Source: Bradyrhizobium sp. SZCCHNS1050 (GTDB lineage Bacteria > Pseudomonadota > Alphaproteobacteria > Rhizobiales > Xanthobacteraceae). Taken from it: DNA of 64,000 nt. The notes under the pieces are model-generated. The model made no database searches, was not told where the DNA came from, and saw nothing but the letters and a program-made list of their open reading frames with translations. The stretch is taken from NCBI RefSeq assembly GCF_032484785.1, contig NZ_JAUETR010000001.1:3537501-3601500 (forward strand), in the 5' to 3' direction. A program made the position numbers and the translations under genes. Positions 51,951-60,218 of the stretch are shown piece after piece. The stretch's first letter is position 1, and each line of letters begins with the position of its first letter.

Positions 51951-52321
51951 GGCAGCGCAGGTTCCCGGTGGCGCGTAAATTTCAACTCAAGAGGGGATCG
52001 CTCTTTGGATGTGGGAAGATAAGGGAAGTGCGTCGCAATAGACAGCCCACCCCAAATGGGATTTCGCCCACTTGTATGTATTTTGATGACTTTTGTCCGC
52101 TGTCATCGATTGTGTGATGGGCAGATAAAATGTTGATGTTTCAATGTGTGCTGGCTGTGGGTGAACGGATTTGATCGAGATCGAGTGTGGGACGTCTCGA
52201 TGGCGATGTTGTATACAATGTCCGTGTCCCAACTCGGGATGATGTCGATCCCTGCATTTCCAGCAGGGCTCCGCCGCGGTTGGCCCATTGTGGCACGCCG
52301 CGCAGTCATTAGGTTGAAGCC
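51951..52321. other. 371-bp divergent control region between metF and the monooxygenase
   Basis: No gene seen. This stretch is clearly richer in A+T than its surroundings. It contains TTGA-N4-TCAA near 52132-52143, ATCGAGA-N14-TCTCGAT (52174-52201) and the perfect palindrome at 52209-52218. On the metF side a GTTGAAATTTAC patch lies about 30 bases from the start. Confidence 0.5.
52209..52218. promoter_or_regulatory. TTGTATACAA palindrome, candidate GntR-type operator
   Basis: A perfect 10-bp palindrome in a setting where GntR (FadR subfamily) regulators often bind TTGTATACAA-like sites. It is 104 bases upstream of the luciferase-like gene and contains TATACAA, which could serve as a -10. No GntR gene is in the window. 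Confidence 0.4.
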
Positions 52322-53341
52322 ATGATCCCGCTTTCAGTGCTCGACCTCTCCGTCACGACCACCGCCACGCCTGCCTCGGCGGCACTGCGCAACAGCATCG
52401 ATCTGGCCCGCCATGTCGATCAGCTCGGCTACGTCCGCTATTGGCTGGCTGAGCACCACAGCCTGCCGTCGGTGGCGAGCCCGTCGCCCGACATCATGAT
52501 TGGGCAGATCGCGGCAGCGACGCAGCACATCCGCGTCGGCTCCGGCGGCGTCATGCTGCCCAACCATGCGCCGCTGGTGGTCGCGGAGCGCTTCAAGATG
52601 CTGGAGGCACTGTTTCCCGGCCGGATCGATCTCGGCCTGGGCCGCGCGCCGGGCACCGACGGCACCACGGCCTATGCGCTGCGCAGCCGGCTCGACCGCC
52701 GCGAGGGCGACGACTTCCTGGAGCGGCTGCATGAGCTGATGCTGTGGGAGACCCGCGAGTTCCCTGCCGGTCATCCTTACAACAACGTCATCGCCATGCC
52801 CGACGACGCGCCATTGCCGCCGATCTGGCTGCTCGGCTCCAGCGACTATTCCAGCGAGCTGTCGGCGCAGCTCGGCATGGGGTTCGGCTTCGCACATCAT
52901 TTCGCCAGCCACGACGCTGTCGACGCGATGCGAACCTACCGCGCCCATTTCACGCCGTCGCGCTGGCGGACACAGCCGCATGCGATCCTGGCGGTCGCGG
53001 TGGTGACGGCCGAGACCGACGCCGAGGCGGAGCGGCTGGCGTCGTCGATGGACCTCAACCGCCTCAGGCGCGACCGCGGCCAGTTCCTGCCGCTGCCGAG
53101 CCCCGAGGAGGCCGCGGCGTACATGTATACAGACGCCGACCGCGCCTCGATCGCACGCAACCGGTCGCGGCTGTTCGTGGGCAGCCCGGCGACGGTGCGA
53201 GCCAAGCTCGATCCGATGATCGCGGCAAGCCAGGCCGACGAGCTGATGGTGATCACGGCGACCTTCGACCACGACGCCCGCAAGCGCTCCTACAGCCTGC
53301 TTGCCGACGCCTTCGGCCTCGAGCGGAAGGCGGCGGCGTAA
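52322..53341 (+). CDS. Luciferase-like (LLM class) flavin monooxygenase
   Basis: The protein has 339 residues. The bacterial luciferase-type pattern is clear: [80 protein letters not shown] and [20 protein letters not shown]. It belongs to the group annotated as alkanal monooxygenase-like or MsnO8-type. It uses FMNH2 on an unknown substrate and stands alone. Confidence 0.88.
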   Translation: MIPLSVLDLSVTTTATPASAALRNSIDLARHVDQLGYVRYWLAEHHSLPSVASPSPDIMIGQIAAATQHIRVGSGGVMLPNHAPLVVAERFKMLEALFPGRIDLGLGRAPGTDGTTAYALRSRLDRREGDDFLERLHELMLWETREFPAGHPYNNVIAMPDDAPLPPIWLLGSSDYSSELSAQLGMGFGFAHHFASHDAVDAMRTYRAHFTPSRWRTQPHAILAVAVVTAETDAEAERLASSMDLNRLRRDRGQFLPLPSPEEAAAYMYTDADRASIARNRSRLFVGSPATVRAKLDPMIAASQADELMVITATFDHDARKRSYSLLADAFGLERKAAA

Positions 53342-53451
53342 CGAGAGTCGTCAACAGACCTCGATCGGATTTGGGGGGAGCGGCAGAGCAGGATCATCTC
53401 CCCGCCATCTCGATCGAGGATCTGAGTTTTGCGCCCCTCGCTCTCCACATC

Positions 53452-53535
53452 GTCATGGCCGGGCTTGTCCCGGCCATCCACGTCGATCGGCATGTTGAGA
53501 ACGACGTGGATGCCCGGGACAAGCCCGGGCATGAC
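53452..53535. repeat. Palindromic repeat, family D-like (GTCATGGCCGGGC ends)
   Basis: GTCATGGCCGGGCTTGTCCC at the left pairs with GGGACAAGCCCGGGCATGAC at the right; CCACGTCG/CGACGTGG lies inside. It follows the monooxygenase. Confidence 0.75.
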
Positions 53536-53588
53536 TGAGTAATTCACAAGCAGGCTTATTCGTCGGGACAGCTCCGCATCTTCCCTGC

Positions 53589-53753
53589 TCACCACGTGAT
53601 TAGCGGCGAACGACGCAGGAAGCTGTCGTCGCTCACCTGGTCCACCGCGAAGCGCGCGACATCGGCCCGCGCGATCGTGCCGCCGTGAAAACCTGTGAGG
53701 TCCGTCAGCGCGCGGACCGTCTGGCCGCCCGGCTTGTCGTTGAGCATGGCGGG
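53589..53753 (-). pseudogene. 3' part of an NAD(P)-binding (NmrA/SDR-like) gene split by the IS
   Basis: On the minus strand this reads AMLNDKPGGQTVRALTDLTG, then FHGGTIARADVARFAVDQVS and a stop at 53589-53591. It has no start of its own and belongs to the 5' part at 55022-55526. If the IS and one CGGG copy are removed the two parts join in frame at the VRP-A position, giving a protein of 221 residues. Confidence 0.85.
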
Positions 53754-53802
53754 TGTTCAGCCCGGGGACATAGCTGACGGGTGTTCGGGGAGATGGTTGA
53801 CA
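53754..53802. repeat. Left terminal inverted repeat of the IS
   Basis: 49 bp, from TGTTCAGCC to GGTTGACA. It contains two related sub-motifs, GGGGACATAGCT and GGGGAGATGGTT, which may be tandem transposase sites. Confidence 0.9.
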
Positions 53803-53842
53803 CTTCAAAATCGGCTCGATTCGTCAAGCAGAGGGGCGAGCG

Positions 53843-55000
53843 ATGCCGTGGCGAGAGGTGTCTGTCATGGACCAGCGACGAGAGTTTGTGATGCTTGCCA
53901 AGCAGGAAGGGGCGAACCGGCGGGAGCTGTGTCGGCGGTTCGGCATCAGCCCTCAGACGGGCTACAAATGGATCCAGCGGCATGACGCTGGGGACACGGC
54001 GCTGGCGGATCGGTCGCGGCGGCCTCATCGAAGTCCGGAGCGCACCGCGGCTGCGACCGAGCAGCAGATCGTCGCATTGCGCGATGCTCACCCGGCCTGG
54101 GGCGCGCGCAAGCTCGCACGGTGTCTTGAGCGTGATGGTCAAGCTGTCCCGGCGATATCCACCGTGCACACCATCCTGCGCCGCTACGATCGAGTGGTCG
54201 AGCCTGCAGGCACGCCCGGACAGCCCTACACGCGGTTCGAGAAGGATGCGCCCAATCAGCTGTGGCAGATGGACTTCAAGGGGCACAGTGCGCTGGAGAA
54301 CGGTGTGTCCTGTCATCCGCTGACAGCGTTGGACGATCACTCCCGCTTCTCGTTGTGCCTGGCGGCTTGTGACAACGAGCGCGGCTCTACGGTCAAAGGA
54401 CATTTGGAGACGACGTTCCGCCGTTATGGACTGCCGGATGCGATGTTCGTCGACAATGGTGGCCCCTGGGGATTTACCCTCGAAGACCCCTGGACCGCGT
54501 TGACGGTCTGGCTTCTGAAGCTCGGCGTTCGAACGATCCACAGCCGGCCCTACCATCCTCAGAGCCGCGGCAAGAACGAACGCTTCCACCGTAGTCTGAA
54601 GGCCGAGGTGTTTGCCTTCAGGCGCTACCGTGATCTTCCCGATGTCCAGCGGGCACTCGACGGATGGCGCTCTGTCTACAATCTCGACCGGCCGCACGAG
54701 GCCTTGAACTTCGACGTGCCGGCAAGCCGCTATCAACCGAGCCAACGTGCGATGCCCGACCGGCTTCCGATCGTCGAATACGACGAGGGTGAGAGCATCC
54801 GTTCCGTGTCGAGCACGAAGGCCTACGTCAGTTTCGAGGGGCGGCTCTGGAAAGTCCCGCAAGCCTTCCGAGGTGAGCGGCTGGCTATCCGGCCACTCAG
54901 TGCCGACGGAAAGTTCGGAATTTTCTTTGCCGCACATCAGATCGCAGCGATTGATCTGCGCGACCCCAAAACTGTCAACTATGTCCCCGAACAGGTGTAA
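53843..55000 (+). CDS. IS481-family transposase (DDE)
   Basis: The protein has 385 residues. An N-terminal HTH (FVMLAKQEGANRRELCRRFG, ISPQTGYKWIQRH) precedes a second HTH part and the rve integrase core, with catalytic residues at about D144 (LWQMDFKGH), D204 (FVDNGGPW) and E246 (SRGKNERFHRSLK). The start MPWREVSVMDQ is typical of this IS type. The stop codon lies inside the right inverted repeat. There is no frameshift. Confidence 0.93.
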   Translation: MPWREVSVMDQRREFVMLAKQEGANRRELCRRFGISPQTGYKWIQRHDAGDTALADRSRRPHRSPERTAAATEQQIVALRDAHPAWGARKLARCLERDGQAVPAISTVHTILRRYDRVVEPAGTPGQPYTRFEKDAPNQLWQMDFKGHSALENGVSCHPLTALDDHSRFSLCLAACDNERGSTVKGHLETTFRRYGLPDAMFVDNGGPWGFTLEDPWTALTVWLLKLGVRTIHSRPYHPQSRGKNERFHRSLKAEVFAFRRYRDLPDVQRALDGWRSVYNLDRPHEALNFDVPASRYQPSQRAMPDRLPIVEYDEGESIRSVSSTKAYVSFEGRLWKVPQAFRGERLAIRPLSADGKFGIFFAAHQIAAIDLRDPKTVNYVPEQV

Positions 55001-55021
55001 GCTATGTCTCCGGGCTGAACA
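54973..55021. repeat. Right terminal inverted repeat of the IS
   Basis: 49 bp, from TGTCAACTATG to GGGCTGAACA, complementary to the left end except at seven positions. It includes the last codons and the stop of the transposase. Confidence 0.9.
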
Positions 55022-55526
55022 CGGGACGGACGATGACCCAGTCGAGCCCGCTATCGCGGATGATCGCCTCCTGCCGGTTCTTGTCGGCATAGACGTTGCG
55101 CAGCAGCAGCGGCAGGATCAGCCGGTCGTAGACGAAGCCGCCATGTCCCCGGCTGTCGCCTGCGCCGATCCCGGTGATGGCGACAAGGCGCGCAACATTC
55201 TCGGCCTCCATCGCCTTGACGAGCGCCCGCGTCGATGTCGAGAGCGTGGTGACCTCGCGAAACGGGCTGAGCGAGGTGCCCAAGGAACTGATGACGACAT
55301 CCTGTCCCTTGAGCGCCTTGCGAAGCGTGGCTTCGTCGCGCGCATCGCCGACGATCAGTTGCGCGCCTTGCAGGTCCCCGGCCTTGTCGGGCGAGCGCAC
55401 CAGCGCGGTGACGTGATGGCCGCGCGCCAGCGCGTCGCGCACGATCAGCCGTCCGGTGCCGCCGGTGGCGCCAAGCACGAGGATGTTAGACTTGGGTGTG
55501 GTGACATTGCTATCTTGACTAGTCAT
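55022..55526 (-). pseudogene. 5' part of an NAD(P)-binding (NmrA/SDR-like) gene split by the IS
   Basis: The frame begins MTSQDSNVTTPKSNILVLGA with the Rossmann loop GATGGTGRLIV, then HVTALVRSPDKA and GLDWVIVRP, where the IS cuts in. Reading on into the IS adds only a few residues (VFSPET) before a stop. ATG 55526 has GGAG six bases upstream; another ATG at 55538 overlaps that site. The product lacks about 50 C-terminal residues and is probably non-functional. It lies downstream of the intact NmrA-like gene on the same strand. Confidence 0.88.
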
Positions 55527-55604
55527 GATGATCTCCATGGAGGGGGCGCATTCGCGGAAGCGCGCCGCGCAATTTGGTTTCGGGGGATGATGAGCGGCTC
55601 GGCT

Positions 55605-56474
55605 TCAGGCCGTGGCCGAGATCTCGGCGACAAAGTCGCGGTACGAGCGCAGCGGCCGGCCCAGCAGCGTGGTGAGGCGCGCGACGTCGCCCTCGTCCGG
55701 CACCATGCCGTCGGTCAGGAAGCGCTCGGCCATCAGTCGCATGTCGAACGCCATCCAGCTCGGCATGACCTGCCGGAGGTTGGTCTCGAACTGCGCGGTG
55801 TTGTCGCCGCCATAGGCGATCGTGCGGCCCAGCACGTCAGACCAGATCGCAGCGGCATCAGCGTCGGTCAGCGTGTCCGGACCGACCAGGTTGATGCGAT
55901 CGAGCGGCAGCGGCACGGCTGACTGCTCGCGGCGGATCAGCTCGATCGCTGCGATCTCGCCGATGTCGCTGACGTCGATCATCGCGAGGCCCTTGGCTCC
56001 GATCGGCATCGGGTAGACGCCGTAGTCGAGCACGACGTCCTTGATCGCGAGATCGTTGTTCATGAAGTAGGCGGGGCGCAAGATGGTGGCGTTCAGGCCC
56101 ATCTGCTCGATCATCCGCTCGACGGCGAACTTGCCGGCGAAGTGCGGCACGTTGACGTAGACGTCGCCGTGGATCACCGACAGATAGACGATGCGCTCGA
56201 TGCCGGCCTCGCGGACCAGATTGAGCGCGATCAGCGCCTGAGTGAATTCATCAGGCGTGACGGCGTTGAGCAGGAACAGGGTCGAGACGCCCGAGAACGC
56301 GCCGCGCAGCGAATCGACGTCGAGCAGGTCGCCTTGGGCGATCTGAACGCCCGCCGGAAGCTTGGCCTTCCCAGGATCGCGGACGAGGGCGCGGACATCG
56401 GCCCCGCGCCTGACGAGTTGTTCGACGACGCGACGGCCGACGGTTCCAGTGGCACCGGTCACGAGGATGGTCAT
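55605..56474 (-). CDS. NmrA-family NAD(P)-binding protein
   Basis: The protein has 289 residues. The N-terminus ILVTGATGTVGRRVVEQLVR is the NAD(P) loop; ADVRALVRDPGKA, VYLSVIHGDVYVN and ATILRPAYFMNN follow in the NmrA order. The start at 56474 is ahead of the conserved loop. It is divergent from a LysR gene. Proteins of this type are quinone or aldehyde reductases or redox sensors; the exact function is unknown. Confidence 0.85.
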   Translation of the reverse strand: MTILVTGATGTVGRRVVEQLVRRGADVRALVRDPGKAKLPAGVQIAQGDLLDVDSLRGAFSGVSTLFLLNAVTPDEFTQALIALNLVREAGIERIVYLSVIHGDVYVNVPHFAGKFAVERMIEQMGLNATILRPAYFMNNDLAIKDVVLDYGVYPMPIGAKGLAMIDVSDIGEIAAIELIRREQSAVPLPLDRINLVGPDTLTDADAAAIWSDVLGRTIAYGGDNTAQFETNLRQVMPSWMAFDMRLMAERFLTDGMVPDEGDVARLTTLLGRPLRSYRDFVAEISATA

Positions 56475-56518
56475 GGGATCACTCCGGGGTTGGTGTTGAG
56501 ACACCCGGAAGATATCGA

Positions 56519-56551
56519 TCCAAACGCGAGCCAATAGGCGCTATATTTGGA
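56519..56551. promoter_or_regulatory. Inverted repeat between the NmrA-like gene and LysR
   Basis: TCCAAA (56519-56524) and TTTGGA (56546-56551) flank an inner ATAG-N3-CTAT dyad. It is 45 bases from the NmrA-like start and 25 from the LysR start. This is a candidate LysR binding region. Confidence 0.4.
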
Positions 56552-56575
56552 CATGTCGTCTCATTGGTGGAACAG

Positions 56576-57499
56576 ATGGATCTGCTCGCGCTCGCCGATT
56601 TCACGCTCGTCGCCCGCCACGGCGGCTTCGGCCGGGCCGCCCGCGCCAGCGGTCGTCCGAAGGCAACGCTGTCCCGCCGCGTCGCGGAGCTCGAAGCGAG
56701 CCTGGACATCAGGCTGATCGAGCGCGGCGGGCGCACACTGAAGCTGACCGAGGAAGGGCGGGCGCTGTTCGAGCGCACGGGCGCGCTGCTGACCGAGCTC
56801 GACGAGACCGTCGGTGCGATAGCCTCAGGCGGCGATCAGCCGCGCGGCCGGTTGCGGATCAGCGCGCCGCTGCTGTTCTCGCAGACCGCGATGGGTAAGC
56901 TCGCCGCTACGTTCGCGCTCAGATATCCGGAGGTCCGGCTCGAGGTGACGACCGACGACCGCGCCGTCGACATGGTCGAGGAGGGCTATGACCTGGTGAT
57001 CCGGGTCAATCCCGATCCCGATGAGAGCCTCGTCGGCCGCATCTTCCTGCGCGATCAGCTGGTGGTCGTGGCCAGCCCAAGCCTGACGCGGCCGGCGGAC
57101 GGCGCGCTCGTTCCTGCGGTTGTTCGTAGCACCGAGCAGATCGCAGCGTGGGACGTCATGGCTGCAACGGGATCGTCGCGCATCGCGATCGATCCGATCC
57201 TGCGGTTGTCATCGCTGATCATGGTGCGCGATGCGGTCCGTGCCGGCGTCGGTGCCGCATGCCTGCCGCTCTCGCTCGTCAGCCGCGATCTGGCGGCTGG
57301 CCGGCTGGCGCATTGGGGCGATTTGGACGCGCCAGCGGTTGCGCTGTGGGCGCTGTATCCGTCGCGGCGGCTGTTGAGCGCGCGCGTCTCCGCCTTTCTC
57401 GACCATCTGAAGCAGGCATTCCCGGTGGGAACGCCGGCCGAGCTGGCGGCCTATGTGGAGCCGCGGGATGACGGTCCGATCATTCCATCCGCTCGCTGA
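56576..57499 (+). CDS. LysR-family transcriptional regulator
   Basis: The protein has 307 residues. The HTH is in LALADFTLVARHGGFGRAAR, ASGRPKATLSRRVAELEASL, then LIERGGRTLKLTEEGRALF and the substrate domain from GRLRISAPLLFSQTAMGKLA. The ATG at 56576 is preceded by GGTGGA. Its last 20 bases overlap the end of pheA on the other strand. It likely controls the divergent NmrA-like gene. Confidence 0.9.
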   Translation: MDLLALADFTLVARHGGFGRAARASGRPKATLSRRVAELEASLDIRLIERGGRTLKLTEEGRALFERTGALLTELDETVGAIASGGDQPRGRLRISAPLLFSQTAMGKLAATFALRYPEVRLEVTTDDRAVDMVEEGYDLVIRVNPDPDESLVGRIFLRDQLVVVASPSLTRPADGALVPAVVRSTEQIAAWDVMAATGSSRIAIDPILRLSSLIMVRDAVRAGVGAACLPLSLVSRDLAAGRLAHWGDLDAPAVALWALYPSRRLLSARVSAFLDHLKQAFPVGTPAELAAYVEPRDDGPIIPSAR

Positions 57500-58340
57500 A
57501 GGTCGCGCGGAACGGATGCGCCGGATAGACGCCGACGATGCGCAGTTCGCGCGAGAAGAACTTCAATTCCTCCAGGGCGAAGGCCAGCCCCTTGTCGTCG
57601 GGATGGCCGTCGACGTCGGCGTAGAACTGCGTCGCGAAGAAATTGCCGTCGACCATGTAGCTCTCGAGCTTGGTCATGTTGACGCCGTTGGTCGCAAAGC
57701 CGCCGAGCGCCTTGTAGAGCGCAGCCGGCAGGTTGCGGACGCGGAACACGAAGCTCGTGACCAGCGGCCCGGAGTTCTGCTCGGCCCATTGCTCCTGGCG
57801 CGCCAGCACGACGAAGCGGGTGGTGTTGTGGGCCTCGTCCTCGATGTCCTCGGCGAGGATGTCGAGGCCGTAGATCTCGGCGGCGAGGCGCGAGGCGATG
57901 GCCGCCACGCTCCTGTCGCCGCGCTGCGCCACGTCCCGGGCGCTGCCCGCGGTGTCACCGGCGACGATCGGCCGGACGCCGAGCTGGCGGATGATGCGGC
58001 GGCACTGGCCGAGCGCGTGGACGTGGCTCTCGACGGTCTTGATGTCGGCGAGCCTGGTGCCCTTCAGCGCCATCAGCTGGTGGCGGACCGGCAGGAACCA
58101 CTCGCCAATGATGTAGAGGCCGGAGGCCGGCAGCAGGTGATGGATGTCGGCGACGCGGCCGGCGACCGAATTCTCGATCGGGATCATGCCCAGGTCAGCC
58201 TCGCCGGAGGAGATCGCGCTCAGCGCGTCCTCGAAGGTCGCGCACGGCATGGCCTCGGCGGTCGGATAGGCCTCGGAAATGGCGATGTGGGAATTGGCTC
58301 CCGGCTCGCCCTGGAATGCGATTTTCAAGATCTTGCTCAT
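57480..58340 (-). CDS. pheA: Prephenate dehydratase
   Basis: The protein has 286 residues without a chorismate mutase part. The dehydratase domain shows IAFQGEPGANSHIAISEAYP, GMIPIENSVAGRVADIHHLL and the catalytic DEAHNTTRFVVLARQ. A C-terminal ACT domain has FRVRNLPAALYKALGGFATN and the LESYM stretch where Phe is sensed. It makes phenylpyruvate. It stands 21 bases after kdsB on the same strand and is probably co-transcribed. Confidence 0.95.
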   Translation of the reverse strand: MSKILKIAFQGEPGANSHIAISEAYPTAEAMPCATFEDALSAISSGEADLGMIPIENSVAGRVADIHHLLPASGLYIIGEWFLPVRHQLMALKGTRLADIKTVESHVHALGQCRRIIRQLGVRPIVAGDTAGSARDVAQRGDRSVAAIASRLAAEIYGLDILAEDIEDEAHNTTRFVVLARQEQWAEQNSGPLVTSFVFRVRNLPAALYKALGGFATNGVNMTKLESYMVDGNFFATQFYADVDGHPDDKGLAFALEELKFFSRELRIVGVYPAHPFRATFSERME

Positions 58341-58361
58341 GAGGGGCCTTGTAGCAGCAGC

Positions 58362-59102
58362 TTAAGACTTGGACAGCAGCCGGCGTGCGGTTTCGAGGTC
58401 GGCGGGGGTGTCGACGCCGCGGGGCACGGCGTCGACGACCATCACGTCGATGCGCATGCCGGCTTCCAGCGCCCGCAGCTGTTCCAGCTTTTCCTGTTGC
58501 TCCAGCGGCGACGGCGGCAGGCTGACGAAGCGCTCCAGCGCCGCCCGGCGGTAGGCGTAAAGCCCGATGTGATGGTACCTCGGTCCGTCGCCATACGGCG
58601 CCGTGGCCCGGGTGAAATACAACGCGCGCAGGCGCCGGCCGCCGAGAGGCGAGCCGACCGCCTTGACGACGTTCGGATTGAGGCTCTCCTCCTCGGTATG
58701 GATCTGCGCGGCAAGGGTCGCGATGTCGACGGCGGGATCGTCCAGCGGCGGCAGCACGTCGCTGATGTTCTGCGGGTCGATGGTCGGGAAATCGCCCTGC
58801 AGATTGACCACGATCTCGGCCTCGCGCGCAGGGTCGAGCTTGCACATGGCCTCGTAGATGCGGTCCGACCCGGAGGGATGATTGGGCTTGGTCATCACCA
58901 CCTCGCCACCCGCCGCCGTCACGGCGTCCGCGATCTCCAGCGTGTCGGTTGCCACGGCCACGCGGCCGATCGCGGCCTCCTGCGCGCGCCGGAGCACCTG
59001 CACGATCATCGGCTGGCCGGCGATGTCGAGCAGCGGCTTGCCGGGCAGGCGGGTCGAGGCCATGCGGGCAGGGATCAGCACGAGGATTTTGGACTTGGTC
59101 AT
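58362..59102 (-). CDS. kdsB: 3-deoxy-manno-octulosonate cytidylyltransferase
   Basis: The protein has 246 residues, the family length. It has [56 protein letters not shown] and [20 protein letters not shown]. It makes CMP-KDO for lipopolysaccharide. The longer frame upstream to 59747 is a shadow; the conserved start is at 59102. Confidence 0.96.
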   Translation of the reverse strand: MTKSKILVLIPARMASTRLPGKPLLDIAGQPMIVQVLRRAQEAAIGRVAVATDTLEIADAVTAAGGEVVMTKPNHPSGSDRIYEAMCKLDPAREAEIVVNLQGDFPTIDPQNISDVLPPLDDPAVDIATLAAQIHTEEESLNPNVVKAVGSPLGGRRLRALYFTRATAPYGDGPRYHHIGLYAYRRAALERFVSLPPSPLEQQEKLEQLRALEAGMRIDVMVVDAVPRGVDTPADLETARRLLSKS

Positions 59103-59342
59103 CCGGGAAACGGCAGGTCGGAGCCGGTCGCAACAGCGCGGGCCGGACTGGATGGGGACAGCAGGGGCGGCCCGCTTATACGGGTTGCCAGAGCACGGGC
59201 AAACCGATATCTCACTTCTGCCGCAGGGGGAGGCGCGACGGCTCGATTCCGCTCGATGCCTTGACGAATCCTGGGGCGATTCACGGTCGCGGCCCCGCGG
59301 CCTCCCAAGCAATGAAATCCGCCCTCGGAGCCTGATTCCAAA

Positions 59343-59891
59343 ATGGACTCCTTCGAACTGAACAAAATCCTCGGCGCCGTTCTGGCCGCCTGTCTGGTCG
59401 TGCTGGTCACGAGCTTCTCCGCTGGCGCGATCTTCGCGCCGAAAATGCCGGAGAAACCGGGGTTCGAGATCGCCGTGAAGGAGGCCCAGGGCGCAGGCAA
59501 GGAAGCCGCTGCGCCGGCCGCGGCCGAGCCGATCGAGAAGCTGCTGCAGACCGCCTCGGTTGAGAAGGGCGCTGCCGCCGCCAAGAAATGCGCGGCCTGC
59601 CACACCTTCGACAAGGGCGGCAAGAATGCCGTCGGCCCCAACCTCTACGGCATCGTCGGCGACAAGATCGGCGAAGGCCGCGGCTTCAACTTCTCGGCCG
59701 CGATGAAGGCCAAGGGCGGCACCTGGACGATCGAGGATCTCAACCACTTCATCGCCAATCCGAAGGGCTACATCCCGGGCACCGCGATGGGCTTTGCCGG
59801 CATCCAGAAGGACTCGGAGCGCGCCGACGTGCTGGCCTACCTGAACTCGCTGTCGGACAATCCGGCGCCGCTGCCGACCGCAGCCAAGTGA
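59343..59891 (+). CDS. cycM: Membrane-anchored cytochrome c, CycM
   Basis: The protein has 182 residues. An uncleaved N-terminal anchor ([20 protein letters not shown]) is followed by a Pro/Ala linker and a class I cytochrome c: haem site CAACH at residues 83-87, then [14 protein letters not shown] and the axial Met near 149 in GTAMGFAG. In Bradyrhizobium CycM carries electrons from the bc1 complex to the aa3 oxidase. A strong terminator follows. Confidence 0.93.
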   Translation: MDSFELNKILGAVLAACLVVLVTSFSAGAIFAPKMPEKPGFEIAVKEAQGAGKEAAAPAAAEPIEKLLQTASVEKGAAAAKKCAACHTFDKGGKNAVGPNLYGIVGDKIGEGRGFNFSAAMKAKGGTWTIEDLNHFIANPKGYIPGTAMGFAGIQKDSERADVLAYLNSLSDNPAPLPTAAK

Positions 59892-59917
59892 TCGGCTGCT
59901 AACCCCCCAATTTCCGA

Positions 59918-59944
59918 CGGCCGGGCCTCAAGCCCGGCCGTTTT
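59918..59944 (+). terminator. Rho-independent terminator after cycM
   Basis: CGGCCGGGC (59918-59926) pairs with GCCCGGCCG (59932-59940) around CTCAA and is followed by TTTT. Confidence 0.9.
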
Positions 59945-60218
59945 GCTTTGCGGGACGAAATTCGCCGCATTTGGGACCTTTGGTCGCATCCACCTCGTTC
60001 ACAACCCGGTATCATGAGGAAAAAGCAAGGTTATTGGTCGAAACCTTGCCGTATATTGGTCCCCTGAATGGAACGGGTTCGCGGGGCCGGAGCACCCTGG
60101 CTGAGGCCGGCGAAACCTGCCCTTGCGAATTGGGTTACGATCGAACGTTGGATCTGGGAGCAGCAGCGGCCACGGCCGACCACCTGCTTCAAGCGGTCTT
60201 ATTCAGAGGAAGTCTCAT
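59945..60218. other. Leader region of the YejA-like operon
   Basis: No gene seen. GCAAGGTT (60025-60032) and AACCTTGC (60042-60049) make a perfect 8-bp inverted repeat around 9 bases, and ATTGGTC occurs twice in the same direction (60033-60039 and 60055-60061). These could be an operator or a leader hairpin. The frame open from 60123 is only the upstream extension of the next gene. Confidence 0.5.

Larger units (their letters stand above)
53754..55021 (+). mobile_element. IS481-family insertion sequence, 1268 bp
   Basis: The element begins TGTTCAGCCCGG and ends CCGGGCTGAACA. Its 49-bp ends match at 42 of 49 positions. A 4-bp duplication CGGG stands on both sides (53750-53753 and 55022-55025). 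It carries one full transposase gene and interrupts an NAD(P)-binding gene. All parts look intact, suggesting a recent, possibly active copy. Confidence 0.92.

Noticed and set aside
51951..52030. SAM-II type riboswitch before metF
   Set aside because: I looked for the conserved pseudoknot pattern in the leader and did not find its blocks. The leader of about 70 bases is simply AT-rich.
52174..52201. ATCGAGA/TCTCGAT inverted repeat as an operator
   Set aside because: Arms of seven bases with a 14-base gap are weak evidence. The palindrome at 52209 is the better candidate.
55605..56474. NmrA-like gene as a duplicate of the IS-split gene
   Set aside because: Both have the Rossmann loop, but the sequences differ along most of the length. 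They are relatives, not copies.
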